DNA of 64,000 nucleotides. Origin: Beroe forskalii (Eukaryota; Ctenophora; Nuda; Beroida; Beroidae). Positions 22,680 through 35,600 of this stretch are shown in pieces. A program made the translations under genes and the position numbers. Location of the stretch: contig WFMF01000038.1 of assembly GCA_011033025.1 (NCBI GenBank), positions 62,001-126,000 on the forward strand, given 5' to 3'. Each line of letters starts with the position of its first letter. The stretch's first letter is position 1. The notes beneath the pieces are model-generated. The model was not told the DNA's origin and did no database searches. It worked only from the letters and a program-made list of their open reading frames with translations.

Positions 22680-22960
22680 AAACGGCGATTATTGCATCGG
22701 TTTAAAATATCTTGAACATACCCCTATAAACTCGTAACACAACCCTATGAAATGTAGCATACCCTATGAACTTGTAAATGCATCTCAACGAACGTATTAC
22801 ATAGACCCCATGAAGTAATGAACTCTTAACAACAAAACTTATGAACTTGCAACATACCCCTATGAACTTGTAACCTGGATTTGCGTTGAACTGTTGAGAC
22901 AGACGCCTATGAACGGCTTCACATAAGTTAATACTAACCCTGGATCCTATTCCCAATGCT
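22680..22960. repeat. Degenerate short repeats, about 22-45 bp
   Basis: ACATACCCCTATGAACTTGT and variants recur five or six times. The minus-strand open frame here follows the repeat. Confidence 0.5.
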
Positions 22961-23062
22961 TCTTCAGCTTCCGGGTTGGTGCATGTCTATGGCCAGAATA
23001 GGGCCATGAATAGGCCAGTAGGTTGAAACACTGTAGCAACGTCCAACAACTGACTTGTTTGC

Positions 23063-23173
23063 AGAGCAACTTCATCCATCACAATCTGTCATGTAAAAAT
23101 ACACAACTTTGCCAGGGGACAGGAAAAGGGGAGAGGTGCCTGCTGCCCTATCCCCAATCCCCACACCGCTTCA
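23063..23173 (+). CDS. Possible isolated exon
   Basis: TTTGCAG precedes and GTAAGTATCC follows a 111-bp stretch encoding SNFIHHNLSCKNTQLCQGTG and then ERCLLPYPQSPHRF. Three cysteines and consensus splice sites are the only support. No neighbour exon or family was found. Confidence 0.3.
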
Positions 23174-23285
23174 GTAAGTATCCAAATAATTGCGAAATGC
23201 GAAGGTTCAATCTTGAATTTCTGGATGGTAAAGGACCAGGGCCATTTGAAGTTCCAATTTCGGTTTTCATTTAAAAAATTTTTTT

Positions 23286-24000
23286 AGGGTTTTTTTTTAG
23301 AATTTTCGATAAGATTATTTGAAATTTAAAAACATTTTCTTTTTCTGGGTTTTGTAAACATCTAGATAAACAAACCCTTCGCCAGAAAATTTCAGCAAAT
23401 CTTTTTCCAGAACTTTTTCATAATTTAGTTTCAAATTCAAAAATTTTATCTGTTCATTTTCTAACCATTTCGGGGATTTTGGAAAAAGACAATTTTCTAT
23501 TTAAGGGGGGACTTAAAACCCATTTCTACTTTATGGACATGTTAAATTTTCCCCCCCAATCAGGGGAGGCTGTTTTGGTTTAAATACAATTTTTTATTGT
23601 TTGACCTTTGTTAAAAATGAAATGAATAACTAAAAATTAGAAGGGGTTTTTCAAAAATCTTATACTATTAAAATCGTCATTTATTTTAAGGAAAGGAAAA
23701 AACCTGTTCCCATTAACATTTTTTGCCCTTTTTGTCAAACTATTGGTATTGGCCTTTGACAAAAAAATTCATAATATTAAAAGTCCTCCAGTATGGAAAA
23801 AGGGTTGTTTTTTTAAACTAACCCCCAAAAAGGTAAATTAAAAAATTAGTAAAATCAAGGGAATCAACTTTTTTTGTTTGATGATTTTAGAGAATTTTTC
23901 TTGTGTCTTTTAGTTATTTCAAATTTTCCAGCATTTCAAAACCATATCATGAAATTCCTTTTTTCCCCTTATAGTTTGGGTTTTGTTTGGGGGATCGGAA
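23286..24000. mobile_element. Corrupted copy of the hAT element
   Basis: From TAGGGTTT onward it follows 47683-48500 in order (CTGTTCATTTTC, GGCTGTTTTGGTT, TTTGACCTTTGTTAAA, AATCGTCATTT). Differences are dominated by lengthened homopolymers and substitutions toward runs. Confidence 0.65.
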
Positions 24001-25565
24001 AGAAAATCCCCGGGGGGTCAAGAAAGGCCCTGACATAAGACATGGGCCCCAGGGCAGTGGAGACCTAGCCCAAAAATTCTAAAAGTAGTCCCCAAGCAGG
24101 GGGATTCATCCGCTGAAAGGTCCAGTTTGAACAGGGCGGGAGGACCGGGAAGTGATTCCACCTTCCCCAAAATTCATCCCAAAAACCAAAAAAGATTTTC
24201 TTGTTGAAACACTTTTACTGCCAAACGGGGCAAAATATGAGAGAAATGAGTTTGTGATCAAAAACTTTCTTTTTCAAATTAAGGGAACAATTTTTTGTTT
24301 CCTGATCAAAATGCCTTTTTTCCCATCAACCTTATTAAAAATTTTCTTTTTTGAAAATCTGAAATCTGGATTTTTACAATCTTTTTCTTAAAATTTGGGG
24401 CTGTTTTACCCTTTCCCTTTTAAAAAGTCTGAAATCTGAATTTCCAAAAGAAATTGTTTTTTAATTATCTTTTAAATAGACCTTGTTTTCAAAAAAAAGC
24501 AAAGGACCTCAATTTTTTGGGGAATTTTTAAATAAGAAACTTTTTTTTTAGGGGGGAAGTGAAAATTGTTTAAGTTTTATATTTTTGGGTTTTTAAAATA
24601 TTAAGATAACAACAATCTTTAATTTCCCTTATCATTTATCCCCTTTCTCAGGTGGAAAAATTAAGCGATCGCTGACTGAAACATTCTATGCGTTGATTGG
24701 AAGAGAAATTAAATCACAACTGTGCCCAATTTTCTAAAAAGATTCCCCATAAAATATTTTCCTTTTGTTTTATCCCGGGGGAATTTTTTAAAATGGACAA
24801 AAATATAAAATTTTCCAAACATGATTTTTTTTTCATCCCCAATTTAAAAATTTTGGGAAAAAAAGGGGATTAATTTTAAGTTTCGTTGGATGGGGGGGGG
24901 GAACTTTTAAAAAAATAAATGAATTTTTTTTTAAAAAAATTTTTCTTATTTCTTTTTAAAATTTAAAAATTTTTTTTTTTCATTTTAAAATAAAATTTTT
25001 TTCCCTTAAAAATTAAAGAATTGTTTTAATTTTTAAGGGTTTTTAGAATTTAAATGGTAGCTTGCCCCCGTTAATTTGATTGGGTTTGGTAAAGGCCGGG
25101 GAATAAAAAACCCGTTAAATTTCCTGTCATCCTCAAGGTTAAGATTAAAGAGAAATTCTTAACCCCCCGACAAAAAAAGTGCCTTTCCTTTAAACCTACA
25201 GAAATAGGGAAAAGGGGGTTTTAAGTGAAAGTTTCCCCCAAGGTACATTTGCAGTAAATTTTTAAAAATAGGAAAAGGGGATTTGCAAAAATACCCAAAA
25301 GTTTAACAGTTCTAGGCACTAAAAGCCCCACGTAACACAATGCACGGTTCCTCCCACACAGTGCAAATTTCCCCCCCTAACCAAAATTTCCTAAAAGGTT
25401 ATAAAAGTGACCAAACCCCACGGTCAAATGTAAACCGTATTTTTTACAGTTTTTTCCCCAGGGTACATTCCCACGGTAAAAATTTCCCCAGTTTCAAGGT
25501 TAACAGAAATAACATTTCACGGCAACCCCCCGAATTTAAAAGGGGAATACACATTCCCCACGGCT
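24001..25565. other. Homopolymer-rich stretch, doubtful consensus
   Basis: Many runs of five to nine identical bases and no recognisable gene. Near 25200-25560 fragments with ACATT-CCCCACGG and AAAATTTCCCC recur. The texture is unlike the rest of the window. Confidence 0.4.
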
Positions 25566-25570
25566 TTTTC

Positions 25571-26000
25571 AACTAATTAAGCGATGGGCAACTGGTACTT
25601 AGATTAAACGAATAAATCGTAATTTCGGCGTAAGTTACTGTGCCGTAAAAAATAAAGTCGCTATCATTCTTAGTTTTTGAGTTATAGGCGATAATTACTT
25701 TAATTGGTCAATTAACTAATTAAGCGACGGGCAACCGGTACTTAGATTAAACGAATAAATCGTAATTTCGACGTAGTTACTGATGCCGTAGAAATTAAGT
25801 CGTATCATTCTTACTTTTTTCAGTTATAGGCGATAATTACTTTAATTGGCCAATTAACTAATTAAGCGACGGCAACTGGTACTTAAATAAGACGTACATT
25901 GTAATTTTGGCTTTAGTTAATGATTAGAATTGAGACGCTAACATTTTTACTTTTGGAGTTATGCGCGATAATCACTTTAATTGGCCAATTAACCAATTGA
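25571..26000. repeat. About 140-bp tandem repeat, three copies
   Basis: Unit: AACTAATTAAGCGACGGGCA, ACTGGTACTTAGATTAAACG, TAATTTCGGCGTAAGTTACT, GTTATAGGCGATAATTACTT, TAATTGGCC. Copies begin near 25571, 25708 and 25854. Confidence 0.85.
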
Positions 26001-26440
26001 ATCATCAATTTAAAATATTATATGGCCTAATACGCACATCATTCTGAAGTTTCATGCCGTTTAGATTATGATTCTATCTTTTATGGTTCTCGAGAACACA
26101 AAACACAATTTTATCATCGAGTCGGGTCGGGTCGGGTCGGGTCAGTCGGGTCGTCGTAGTCCATGTTCTAATTTTTGATAAAATAGCGTTTTTGATAATT
26201 TATTGTGAGAAAACGCGCGGTCGATTTTCATGAAATTTACAGGGTTTGTTATTCATGTTATGGACTATGCCTGTACAAATTTTCATGACCAACAGATTGA
26301 ATTAACATGTTAAAAACGCGACTCGAAAATCGCGATTTTTGCGATTTACTGTATTTTTATATAATAGGCGCTGGCAAACGTATTTTCAATACTTGAAAAC
26401 GGTTCCGCTACCACTTTAGCACTTCATGCTGGTATTACTG
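26001..26440. other. Unassigned, with a short TCGGG run
   Basis: 26119-26150 holds about six GTCGG repeats. Otherwise nothing recognised. Confidence 0.4.
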
Positions 26441-26463
26441 GCTTGCTAGGAGTGTCTGGCCAG

Positions 26464-26587
26464 CAGTCCCGGCCCTTCGGGCCGGGACTGGACCTGTTTA
26501 TTGCCTCGGCCCTTCGGGCCGAGGGCATCTGCCCTTCGGGCAGATGCTCTCGGGCAGCATCCCCGGCCCTTCGGGCCGGGGATGCTG
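26464..26587. repeat. Four perfect hairpins sharing the CCCTTCGGG loop
   Basis: Stems are 26464-26475/26479-26490 (12 bp), 26504-26512/26516-26524 (9 bp), 26525-26534/26538-26547 (10 bp) and 26555-26569/26573-26587 (15 bp). Each loop is TTC within CCCTTCGGG. Outside that core, the four stems (GTCCCGG, CTCGG, CATCTG, GCATCCCCGG) are unrelated to each other yet perfectly paired. The stretch is far more GC-rich than its surroundings. Confidence 0.9.
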
Positions 26588-26839
26588 ACTCTCGGATGCC
26601 CTCGGTCGGAGGGAATTTTCCGTGGCTGCGGGCGCTTGCCAGCGCCCTGATATTTTTGAGATATGTTACTATTTTTATAGCTTTTGTAGTGTGTGAAAAG
26701 TACAATATGTTTTCAAATGAGTGGTGTAAGAGTCAGGTCAGAGAAAAAATTAAAAAAATGAAAATAAAAAAATAAGCTCTAAATCATGTTAAAGGCCACA
26801 TGACTTATAATACCTTATTGATCCTTATTTAACCGAGTC
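26588..26839. other. Unassigned AT-rich DNA
   Basis: No feature recognised. Confidence 0.4.
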
Positions 26840-28756
26840 TTAAAGGGGTAGTATACTCCAGGAAAAGTGCCTTTTCTTATTGTCCAATTTACTAACTAAT
26901 ACTGTGATGATAACTTGTGTGAAATCCCTATGTTTCTATGTGCCTCCAATCGCGAGATATCGCACCTCTATGTTATGGCGCAATGACGTCACTCTCGCAT
27001 CAGGCCACAAACTTGCGCTATGAACGCTGTGTAAAGTACTGCATATTCCACAATACCTTCACCACTATTAGTTAAGCACATTGCATTTTTTTGTTCCATT
27101 TTTTGTGCATGAGATTAGAATTATGAATTATCATTGTACCACTTCATTGATGCTATTGATTGCCCATTAATTGGACAATTACTTTGTTATAAGGTGTAAT
27201 TTGAATAAGTCCTTGGTTTATGATTGATGCCATTCGAATATTCCAATGTTGTAGCGTAATATTTGTTGTTGGACAGTGGGTCTAGTCATATTTCACAGGA
27301 CAGATGTACTCCGAACATTTGTTTTTAATGAAAATGAATAATTATGTATGTTTCCTCATGTTGATCATATTAGATATGAAGATAAAAATACACAGATGAT
27401 CAGTATTTATTAAGAATAAAATTGATAGCGTGACCACCAATGTGTCACAACAACATCCAATCTAAATAGCTTTAGTACAGATCAAACTGTTTTCTGAAGA
27501 AATAACCTTGAATATTCAGAATATCCAACAATGAACTTATCAATATAACGTTGGTACTTGGTGTACTGCAGAATGAAGCTTGGTATTCACATTTGAAATT
27601 CCTCAACATGATATTTCAATATGCTACATCTGAGATGATGCTACTCAGTACTCACTCTCACTATACTGGTCCCTATCACATACGATAATGGATATTTAAC
27701 AAGGAGCAAGGACCAATCTCTATGTTACATTCGACCTGAAGTTTTGAGTTTCACTCTCGTTGCTTCATTACAATTTACATCGCTCCATCTGCAATCACCC
27801 ATCTACCCATAACAAGTCATATCTTTCCCATCACCACACCATTTTTGATTTTCCCACTCTTCATGCCCTACTCTATTGGTATGCTTTGCCTACTAGTAGT
27901 ACAAGTGCTCAGGAAATTTCACCTCTGAAAATTTCACATCACGTCACTTCACGTAATAATATTTCACTTTCAGGCAAACACTAGCGTCTGGGTTTTAGGG
28001 TGAGGGCCTGGGCCCTGGGTTAGAATTAAGGCGTTCTTGATTCCATGCAGACTTGGTGATCAGGGTAATAATCATGTCACACAAGAATAGAAATATGTAT
28101 CATATATCACTCCTCTTGCCACAAAGAATAAAAACTATGCTCATGCTACACTCAATCAATACCGACCAATCAACTGAATATTTACAAGTGCACCATTGTC
28201 AGTCAATATACTGAATACTCCCACAGTCGGAAGAAAGTCCCATTCTTTTCAGTCTATGCCTTTAAATCTGTAACACATCCACTCTAGATTTGACTTATCC
28301 TCAGGGAGGAAAGAAGGTGTCCCATCTCCATATACTGACAATACTGTTATAGTGAGAGCAACTCAATGTAACAGGATTATCTTATAATCAATCACGATTC
28401 ACGATATTATTATCACGTTAATAAGGATTCAAAGCTAAGATGTCACCATGAAATTTATTACAAATTTTACGGATAAGCATTTTTCGATCAAAATGATAAA
28501 AATTCAACAATTTCACCTGAATTAACACCTATTACACACGACAATACCATTGCTCACGTATTGTAACACGGCACAGCAACACGTTGATGCGAGTGACGTC
28601 ATTGTACTAAAATCTTTAAACCGCAATAACTCGCGATCTAATTAAGATAGAGGCATGGGGATTTCACTGTTGTACAACATGCAAGGTGAGAAGTGATAAA
28701 ATCATAATTATTTAATGGTTATGGGAAGTCGATTCTATAGTATACTACCCCTTTAA
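26840..28756. mobile_element. piggyBac-like non-autonomous element
   Basis: Ends AGGGGTAGTATACT (26844) and its complement (to 28752) are flanked by TTAA at 26840-26843 and 28753-28756, the target used by piggyBac transposons. Subterminal inverted stretches (AATGACGTCACTCTCGCATC near 26980 and its complement near 28583) extend the symmetry to about 170 bp at each end. No intact transposase frame was found in the 1909-bp body. Confidence 0.8.
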
Positions 28757-28759
28757 GGA

Positions 28760-29039
28760 CAAAAATGACTGCTATGTTGATTGCAATTGCTCCTCAAACA
28801 GTGATCATAGATTAAACCCCAAATCTGTAAATTGCCTCATCTGAGCATCTACTCAACTACTATCGCAAATTGATTGTTGTTCACGTTTTTTGACGCTGAT
28901 CATTTTTTCTCTTCAATCAATGAGTTTAGATTACCCAATTCTCTGAATCACCCCATCTTATCTCCGGGGTTTGTCATTATTGAAATTCAGGTTTCCGTGC
29001 GAAGACTGTGGTGCCTGCTTCACAAACACTCTCAATTTC
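28760..29039 (+). other. Unassigned DNA before a candidate exon
   Basis: No clear feature; ends in the acceptor-like TCTCAATTTCAG. Confidence 0.4.
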
Positions 29040-29040
29040 A

Positions 29041-29430
29041 GGTGGAGTATTCGTTTATGGGATTCTATCCCGAACACACCACCTGACAAACGGACGGTAC
29101 CGTGTGTCCCTACGAGTTAACCAGAGATACAGACGTAATTTTACCCATAGTTACGAGGTGGATTCGGTTAATTACTTGGTGGGTGAAGATGTATGTATAA
29201 ATATACTGGGGGGCATGTATACACTTACCTCTGCACAGTTCACGAACTGCACCCAGTGTAGCCAAGCCCACCCAGTACTAACTGCACAATTATGTGCAAG
29301 CTGTCGAGGAAAGGCTCCCACACGAGAGCGTATAACGGGGGAGTGTCGTGTTATTAAAACGAAGGATGTGCAGGGTGCTTACTCCACGGGGTTTTGCTTA
29401 TCTTTAAAGACTGAGGAGAAGTCCAAGTCA
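29041..29430 (+). CDS. Candidate terminal exon, Cys-rich
   Basis: After TTTCAG the frame stays open for about 130 codons to a stop near 29431: GGVFVYGILSRTHHLTNGRY, VNYLVGEDVCINIL, FTNCTQCSQAHPVL, LCASCRGK, GECRVI. CxxC...CxxC spacing suggests a zinc ribbon or disulfide knot. Base composition is more coding-like than in the neighbours. I do not recognise the protein; a coding end of a mobile element is possible. Confidence 0.4.
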
Positions 29431-29615
29431 TGACGATTTTTTGTACACACCCCGATTTTGATTTAGCGAGAAGCTTCATCCCAGGGCAACTGATCCATGT
29501 AGATGCATGGAAGGCTCGAGAATTTGAGGTGAGGGAGCATTCGTAGAAGCTATGAGGGTTACAACGATGCAATAATTTACTAGTAAGGGAATTATTTGGA
29601 TATAGGCATGGTATC

Positions 29616-32270
29616 TGGGAAAAATTATTGACAAAGGTTTGAGTGGTTCAATTGACTCTAATAGGTGTCTAGAGTCCCCAAAAAAATTGATTCAAATTTT
29701 CGACTTTCGGAAACCTCAGGGTGGCCACGCCCATTTTTGACCGTGGGAATTTTTAAGAAAAATTGCTAAAAATTCATTCAAAAGCAAATATGGCATGATT
29801 ATACTCTAATCCCATGTTTTTTGGCACGAAAAATCGTTTAGAACCGATATCTAAGTCCTAAAACCAATATTTTGGCCGTTATGGGCCACGCCCACTTTTT
29901 GTCATCAATATTATGGCCAAAAAGCCAAAATTATTATATGGCTTCAACTAGGGCATGATTATACTTGAATCCTAGGTATTTTGGCATGAGAAATCGATTA
30001 AAGCAATTAAAAAAGCGCTAGAATTAATATTTTGGGCATTTTGGACCTCGCCCACTTTTTGGCACTAGCATAATGGCCGAAAATCCAAAGTTATTATATG
30101 GCATCAATTAGGGCATGATTATACTTGGCCCCTAGGGTTTTTGGCACGAGAAATCGATTAAAGCAGTTGTTAAAACGTTAGAATTAATATTTTGGGCATT
30201 TTGGACCACGCCCACTTTTTGGCACGAGCATTATGGCCGAAAATCCGAAGTAATTATATGGCTTTAACTAGCGCATGATTATACTTGAATCCTAGTTTTT
30301 TGGCACGAGAAATCGATTAAAGCAATTACCAAAAGGCTTGAGCTCATATTTTGGGCATTTCGGAATTTGGACGATGCCCAATTTTTGTCATTAATATTAT
30401 GGCCGAAAATCTGAAGTTATTGGATATGGCATCAGCTAGGGGCTAGGGCATGATTTTACTCGAATAATAGGTCTTTGACACGAGCGATTTTCTTCACGCC
30501 AAGTCCAGTATTTTGGGTGAAAAGGCTATCTAGGATACAGAAATCTGCTCATATTTCCAAGGTAGAGCTCCAGGAAGGGGTGTAGTGAAAAGTGGATTAT
30601 TTTTGAGGGAATTGCTTTAAAAATGAGGGAATCCCTTATAATAGAAAGGGAAACACGTAAAATGAGAGGGAAACCCTCACCAAAAGCATGTCTTTTTCAG
30701 TGATTCTCTCATGCCTTCCCTTAAGATTCTAGGCGAATTTCCAAGGTTCTGGAGTTCCATAAGGCTACACATGAGTACAAGAGGATTGCTCGGGAGTCCG
30801 AGAGTGTTGTTCAGGAGTACGATAGAGTTGCTCTGGAGTCAAATAGGGTTGTTCACGAATCTGTTTATGAGTCCGAGAGGGTAGTTCAGAAGCACGAGAG
30901 TGGCGGTCAACAGTACGAGAGGGTTGCTCAGGAGTTCGATAGAGTTGTTCACCAGTACGAGAGCGTAGTTCAGGAGTACGAGAGGGGACGAGGGGTGGTC
31001 AAGACTACGAGAGGGTTGTTAAGGAGTCCGAGATGATTGATCTTGAGTACGATAGGGAACGAGGGGTGGTCAAGACTACGAGAGGGTTGTTAAGGAGTAC
31101 GAGAGAGTTCTTCTGGAGTACAAGAGTGTTCTTCTGGAGTACAAGAGGGTTGTTCAGGAGTACAAGAGGGTTGTTCTGGAGTACAAGAGGGTTGTTAATC
31201 TGAGTATGAGAGGGTTTTTCTGGAGTACGAGAGGGTTGGTCAGGAGTCCGAGAGGGTTGCTCAGGAGTCCGAGAGGGTTGGTCAGGAGCACAAGAGAGTA
31301 GTTCAGGAGTCCGAGAGGGTTGCTAAGAAATACGATAGAGTTGATCAGTAGTACAAGAAGATTGTTAAGGAGTACAAGAGGGTTGTTCTGGGGTACGAGA
31401 GGGTTGCTCAGGAGTCCGAGAGGGTTGCTCAGGAGTACGATAGGGTTGGCCAGGAGTACGATAGGGTTGGCCAGGAGTACAATAGGGTTGCTCAGGAGTC
31501 TGAGAGGGATGCTCAGAAGTACGATAGAGTTGTTCAGGAGTCCGAGAAGGTTGGACTGGAGTTTTGGTAATTGCATTAATCGATTTTTCGGGCCAAAACA
31601 CCAAGTATTCAAGTATAATTATGCCCTAGTTGAAGCTATATAATAATTTTGGATTTTTAGCCATAATATTTGGGCGTGGTCCAAAATGCCCAAAATATTA
31701 ATTGTAACGTTTTGACAACTGCTTTAATCAATTTCTCGTGCCAAAAAACCTAGGGGCCAAATATAATCATGCGCTAGTTGATGCCATATAATAACTTCGA
31801 ATTTTCGGCCATTATGCTTGTGCCAAAAAGTGGGCGTGGTCCAAAATGTCCGAAATATTAATTCTAGCGTTTTGGTAATTGCTTTAATCGATCTCTCGTG
31901 CCAAAATACCTAGGATTCAAGTATAATCATGCCCTAGTTGAAGCCATATAATACTTTTGGCTTTTCGGCCATAATATTGATGACAAAAAGTGGGCGTGGC
32001 CCATAACGGCCAAAATATTGGTTTTAGGACTTAGATATCGGTTCTAAACGATTTCTCGTGCCAAAAAACATGGGATTAGAGTATACTCATGCCCTATTTG
32101 CTTTTGAATGAATTTTAAGCTATTTTTCTTAAAAATTCCCACGGTCAAAAATGGGCTTGGCCACCCTGAGGTTTCCGAAAGTCGAAAATTTGAATCAATT
32201 TTTTTGGTGACTCTAGACGCCTATTAGAGTCAATTGAACCACTCAAACCTTTGTCAATAATTTTTTCCCA
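29616..32270. mobile_element. Foldback-like element B
   Basis: Left arm 29616-about 30440 and right arm about 31590-32270 are inverted copies starting TGGGAAAAATTATTGACAAA. Arms are tandem subrepeats of about 165-170 bp with TTTTTGGCACGAGAAATCGA, GGACCACGCCCACTTTTTGG and CTAGGGCATGATTATACTTG. Element A has the same layout with different sequence, so both belong to one superfamily. The loop region holds a 21-24-bp minisatellite. No transposase and no obvious target duplication. Confidence 0.8.
30780..31562. repeat. 21-24-bp minisatellite inside element B
   Basis: About 36 units of GGAGTACGAGAGGGTTGTTC, with variants GGAGTCCGAG and GATAGGGTTGG. Units are mostly multiples of three, so both strands show long open frames that I do not regard as coding. 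Confidence 0.85.
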
Positions 32271-32650
32271 GGCCCTTCACACAATTCCCTTACTATACTT
32301 ACTTTTGACAATTTGACGAAAAACTTGTTTTATTTGGATATTTCAATTAAAATGTGTAGGGGGTCTTATGGTTCCTCTATTGGTCATTGAGCTTTTTAAA
32401 ATTTTAATATGGGGTCACAATTAAAAATGTCTAATACATTTCGTCGTGAAACAATGCTCATTCACATCATGCGGAATGCTGTTAGCATGAACCAAAGCGA
32501 CACCCATGATGCCGTTCGCGTTGTTGGGGGGCACTCGTGCCCATATTTGACATTCATGTGACTACAATGGGTCACGTGATCAAAATTGAGGACTAGGAAT
32601 GGGTCACACGATCAATATGCTAATTATGCACATAAATATGCGTCCTTAAA
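32271..32650. other. Unassigned DNA between element B and the 24-bp array
   Basis: No feature recognised. Confidence 0.4.
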
Positions 32651-32655
32651 TAAAC

Positions 32656-35600
32656 TTGGTGTATGCCTTGACACCAGTGTCAGTTAATACATTGACATCA
32701 GTGCCAGCGTATTCCTTGACACCAGTGTTATCGTATGCCTGGGCATCAGTGTCAGCGTATGCCTTGACATCAGTGTCAGTGAATGCATTGACACCAGTGT
32801 CAGCGTATGCCTTAACACCAGTTTCAGTTAATACATTGACATCAGTGTCAGCGTATTCCCCTACACCAGTGTTAGCGTATGCCTTGGCATCAGTTTCAGC
32901 GTATGCCTAGACACCAGTGTATTTACATCGTTCATTTCACCCGTGTTGGGGATGCTTGGGATCATTCGGGATTTGACACAAGTGTCATGGTAATTGACCC
33001 GGGGTCGCTGTTTCCCTGCCCAAATGCTTATGAATCGGGTTTGTCAAAACCCGTTTTTTTGACCCGGTGTCGGGGTAACATCAATTTAATTTCCTTTACA
33101 TAATTGCGACACCTTCCATGCCTTTCTTTGGGTTTATGGTTTACATCAGTCAGCTATTCCGTGGGCGGCATCGGTGGGCCCAAAAAAAGTCAAACCCGGA
33201 TTGTCGGGGCCCCGGGCATCCGGGGTCATGACATTTAATTCGCGTTTTCCTTCTTTGGTTCCCGCCCGACATCGGCCAAAAACCGGCAACAGCCTTGCAT
33301 CGGTGACATAATCCGACATCAGTAAAAGGGGGGTTTTTTTCCTTTAAGTTTCGTGATAGACATCATTAGCTTTCCCGGGTGTCAGGCTTTTCCCGCAAAG
33401 TCCATTGACATCAGTGGCAACGTATGACTTGACATCAGCGTAAGCCTCGACATGTCAGCCTTGACATCAGTGTCAGCATGCCTTGGCATCAGTGTCAGTA
33501 AATCATTGACAACCAGTGTCAGCGTTTGAATGACAGTGACATGAGTGTCAGCGTATGCCTTGACACCGGTGTCGGCGTATGCCTTGACATCAGTGCCAGC
33601 GTATGCCTTGACGTCAGTGTCAGCGTGCCTTGTTCCAGTGTGTATGCCTTTACACCAGTTTCAGTGAATGCATTGACATCAGTGTCAGCATATTCCTGGA
33701 CACCGGTGTCAGCGTATGCAAATGTCATTTAGTATCAGTGTAAATGACCTTGACATCAGTGTCAGCATATGCCTGGACGACATACGTGTCGGCATTATGC
33801 TTGTGCCTTGACACCAGTGTCAGTGAATGCATTGACATCAGTGTCAGCGTTTCACATGACAATGTACTTGGCATCAGTGTCAGCGTAGGCCTTGACACCG
33901 GTGTAAGCGTATGCCTGGACATCAAGTGACAGTGCACTTGTGACCACCAGTGTCCGGCATGCTTGCCTTGACACCAGTGTCAGCGTATGCCTGGCACCAG
34001 TTTCAGCGGAATGCTGACGTGACATCAGCGTAGCCACCCTGCTTCCTGGACACCATGTCATTGGTATGCCTGATATCAGTGTCAGTGCGAGCATTGATGA
34101 CATCAGTGTAAGCGTTTTCTTGACAGTGTCAGTTAACACATTGACAATAATGCCAAAGCGTATTCCTTGTTGACATACGTTAGCGCGTATGCCTGACACG
34201 CCAGTATCAGCGTATGCCTTGACACAGTGTCAAGTGAATGCATTGACATCAGTTTCTGGCGTTTTACATTGACAGCGGGTGCTCATGTATGCGTCGGCAT
34301 CAGTGTGTCATTGTATGACACCAGTGTAATCAGTGTCTGGACGTAGGCCTTGACACCAGTAGTATAAGTGTCATCAGTGCTTGACACCACACATCAGTAG
34401 TGTATTTTGGCACCAGTTTCAGTGAATGCTTGGCATCAGTTCGCCATGCCTGAACACAGTGTCCAGTTAACCGTGACATCGTCGTATTCATATATTGTTG
34501 CAATAATATGTCATTTGTATGCGCCGGTATCCACATGACTGTCTGCGTAGGCGCTTGACACCATGAGCATCGGTCAGTTGTACATTGACGGTATTGCTGG
34601 CATGGCATCAGTGTACATACGACACCAGTGATGAAATGGCAACTGTCGCGGCAATATGACATCGTGTCGGTGATCATTGACGGCAGCGTTTTCCTTATTT
34701 GCCACGGTGTCGAACATGCGCTGACATCGAATTAACGTATGACTTGACGTAAGCAGCCTCTATTTTAAATACCTTGTCAATGACAATGCCTTGAAACCAA
34801 TAGATAAATTACAACATGATTAACGTTTCATGACTTTCGTATGTCTTGACATCAGTGTCAACGCGGCATGACTGTAGTGTCGGCGATGCCGTGACAACTC
34901 GACACCGGTGTCGCGTGTGCGCTTTGACACCAATGCGATAACAGTGGGAATGGGTCTTGACATCAGTGTCAGCGTAGGCCTTGACACCAGTGTCAGCGTA
35001 GGCCTTGACATCAGTGACAGCGTATGCCTCGACACCAGTGTCAGCGTATGCTTTGACACCAGTGTCAGTGAATGTATTGACATCAGTTTCAGTGAATGCA
35101 TTGACATCAGTGTCAGCATATTCCTGGACACCGGTGTCAGCGTATGCCATGACACCAGTGTCAGTGAATGCATCAACATCAGTGTAAGCGTTTTCCTTGA
35201 CACTGGTGTCAGCGTATGCCTTGACATCAATGTCACCGTATCCCAGATTCCTTGACATAAGTGTCAGCGTATGCCTTGACACCAGTATCAGCGTATGCCT
35301 TGACACCAGTGTCAGTGAATGCATTGACATCAGTGTCAGCGTTTTCCTTGACAACGGTGTCAGCGTATGCCTTGGCGTCAGTGTCAGCGTAGGCCTTGAC
35401 ACCAGTGTAAGCGTATGCCTGGACATCAGTGACAGCGAATGCCTTGACATAAGTGTCAGCGTGTGCCGTGACACCAGTGTCAGCGTATACCTTGCACCAG
35501 TTTCAGTGAATGCATTGACATCAGTGTCAGCATATTCCTGGACACCGGTGTCAGCGTATGCCTTGACACCAGTGTCAGCGTATGCCTTGACACCAGTGTC

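Noticed and set aside
26119-26150. Telomere-like repeat
   Set aside because: TCGGG units are few and do not match a known telomere motif.
31154-31643. Open frames of LLSNPIVLL or RSTIGLAR type
   Set aside because: The minisatellite in the loop of element B is read on both strands.
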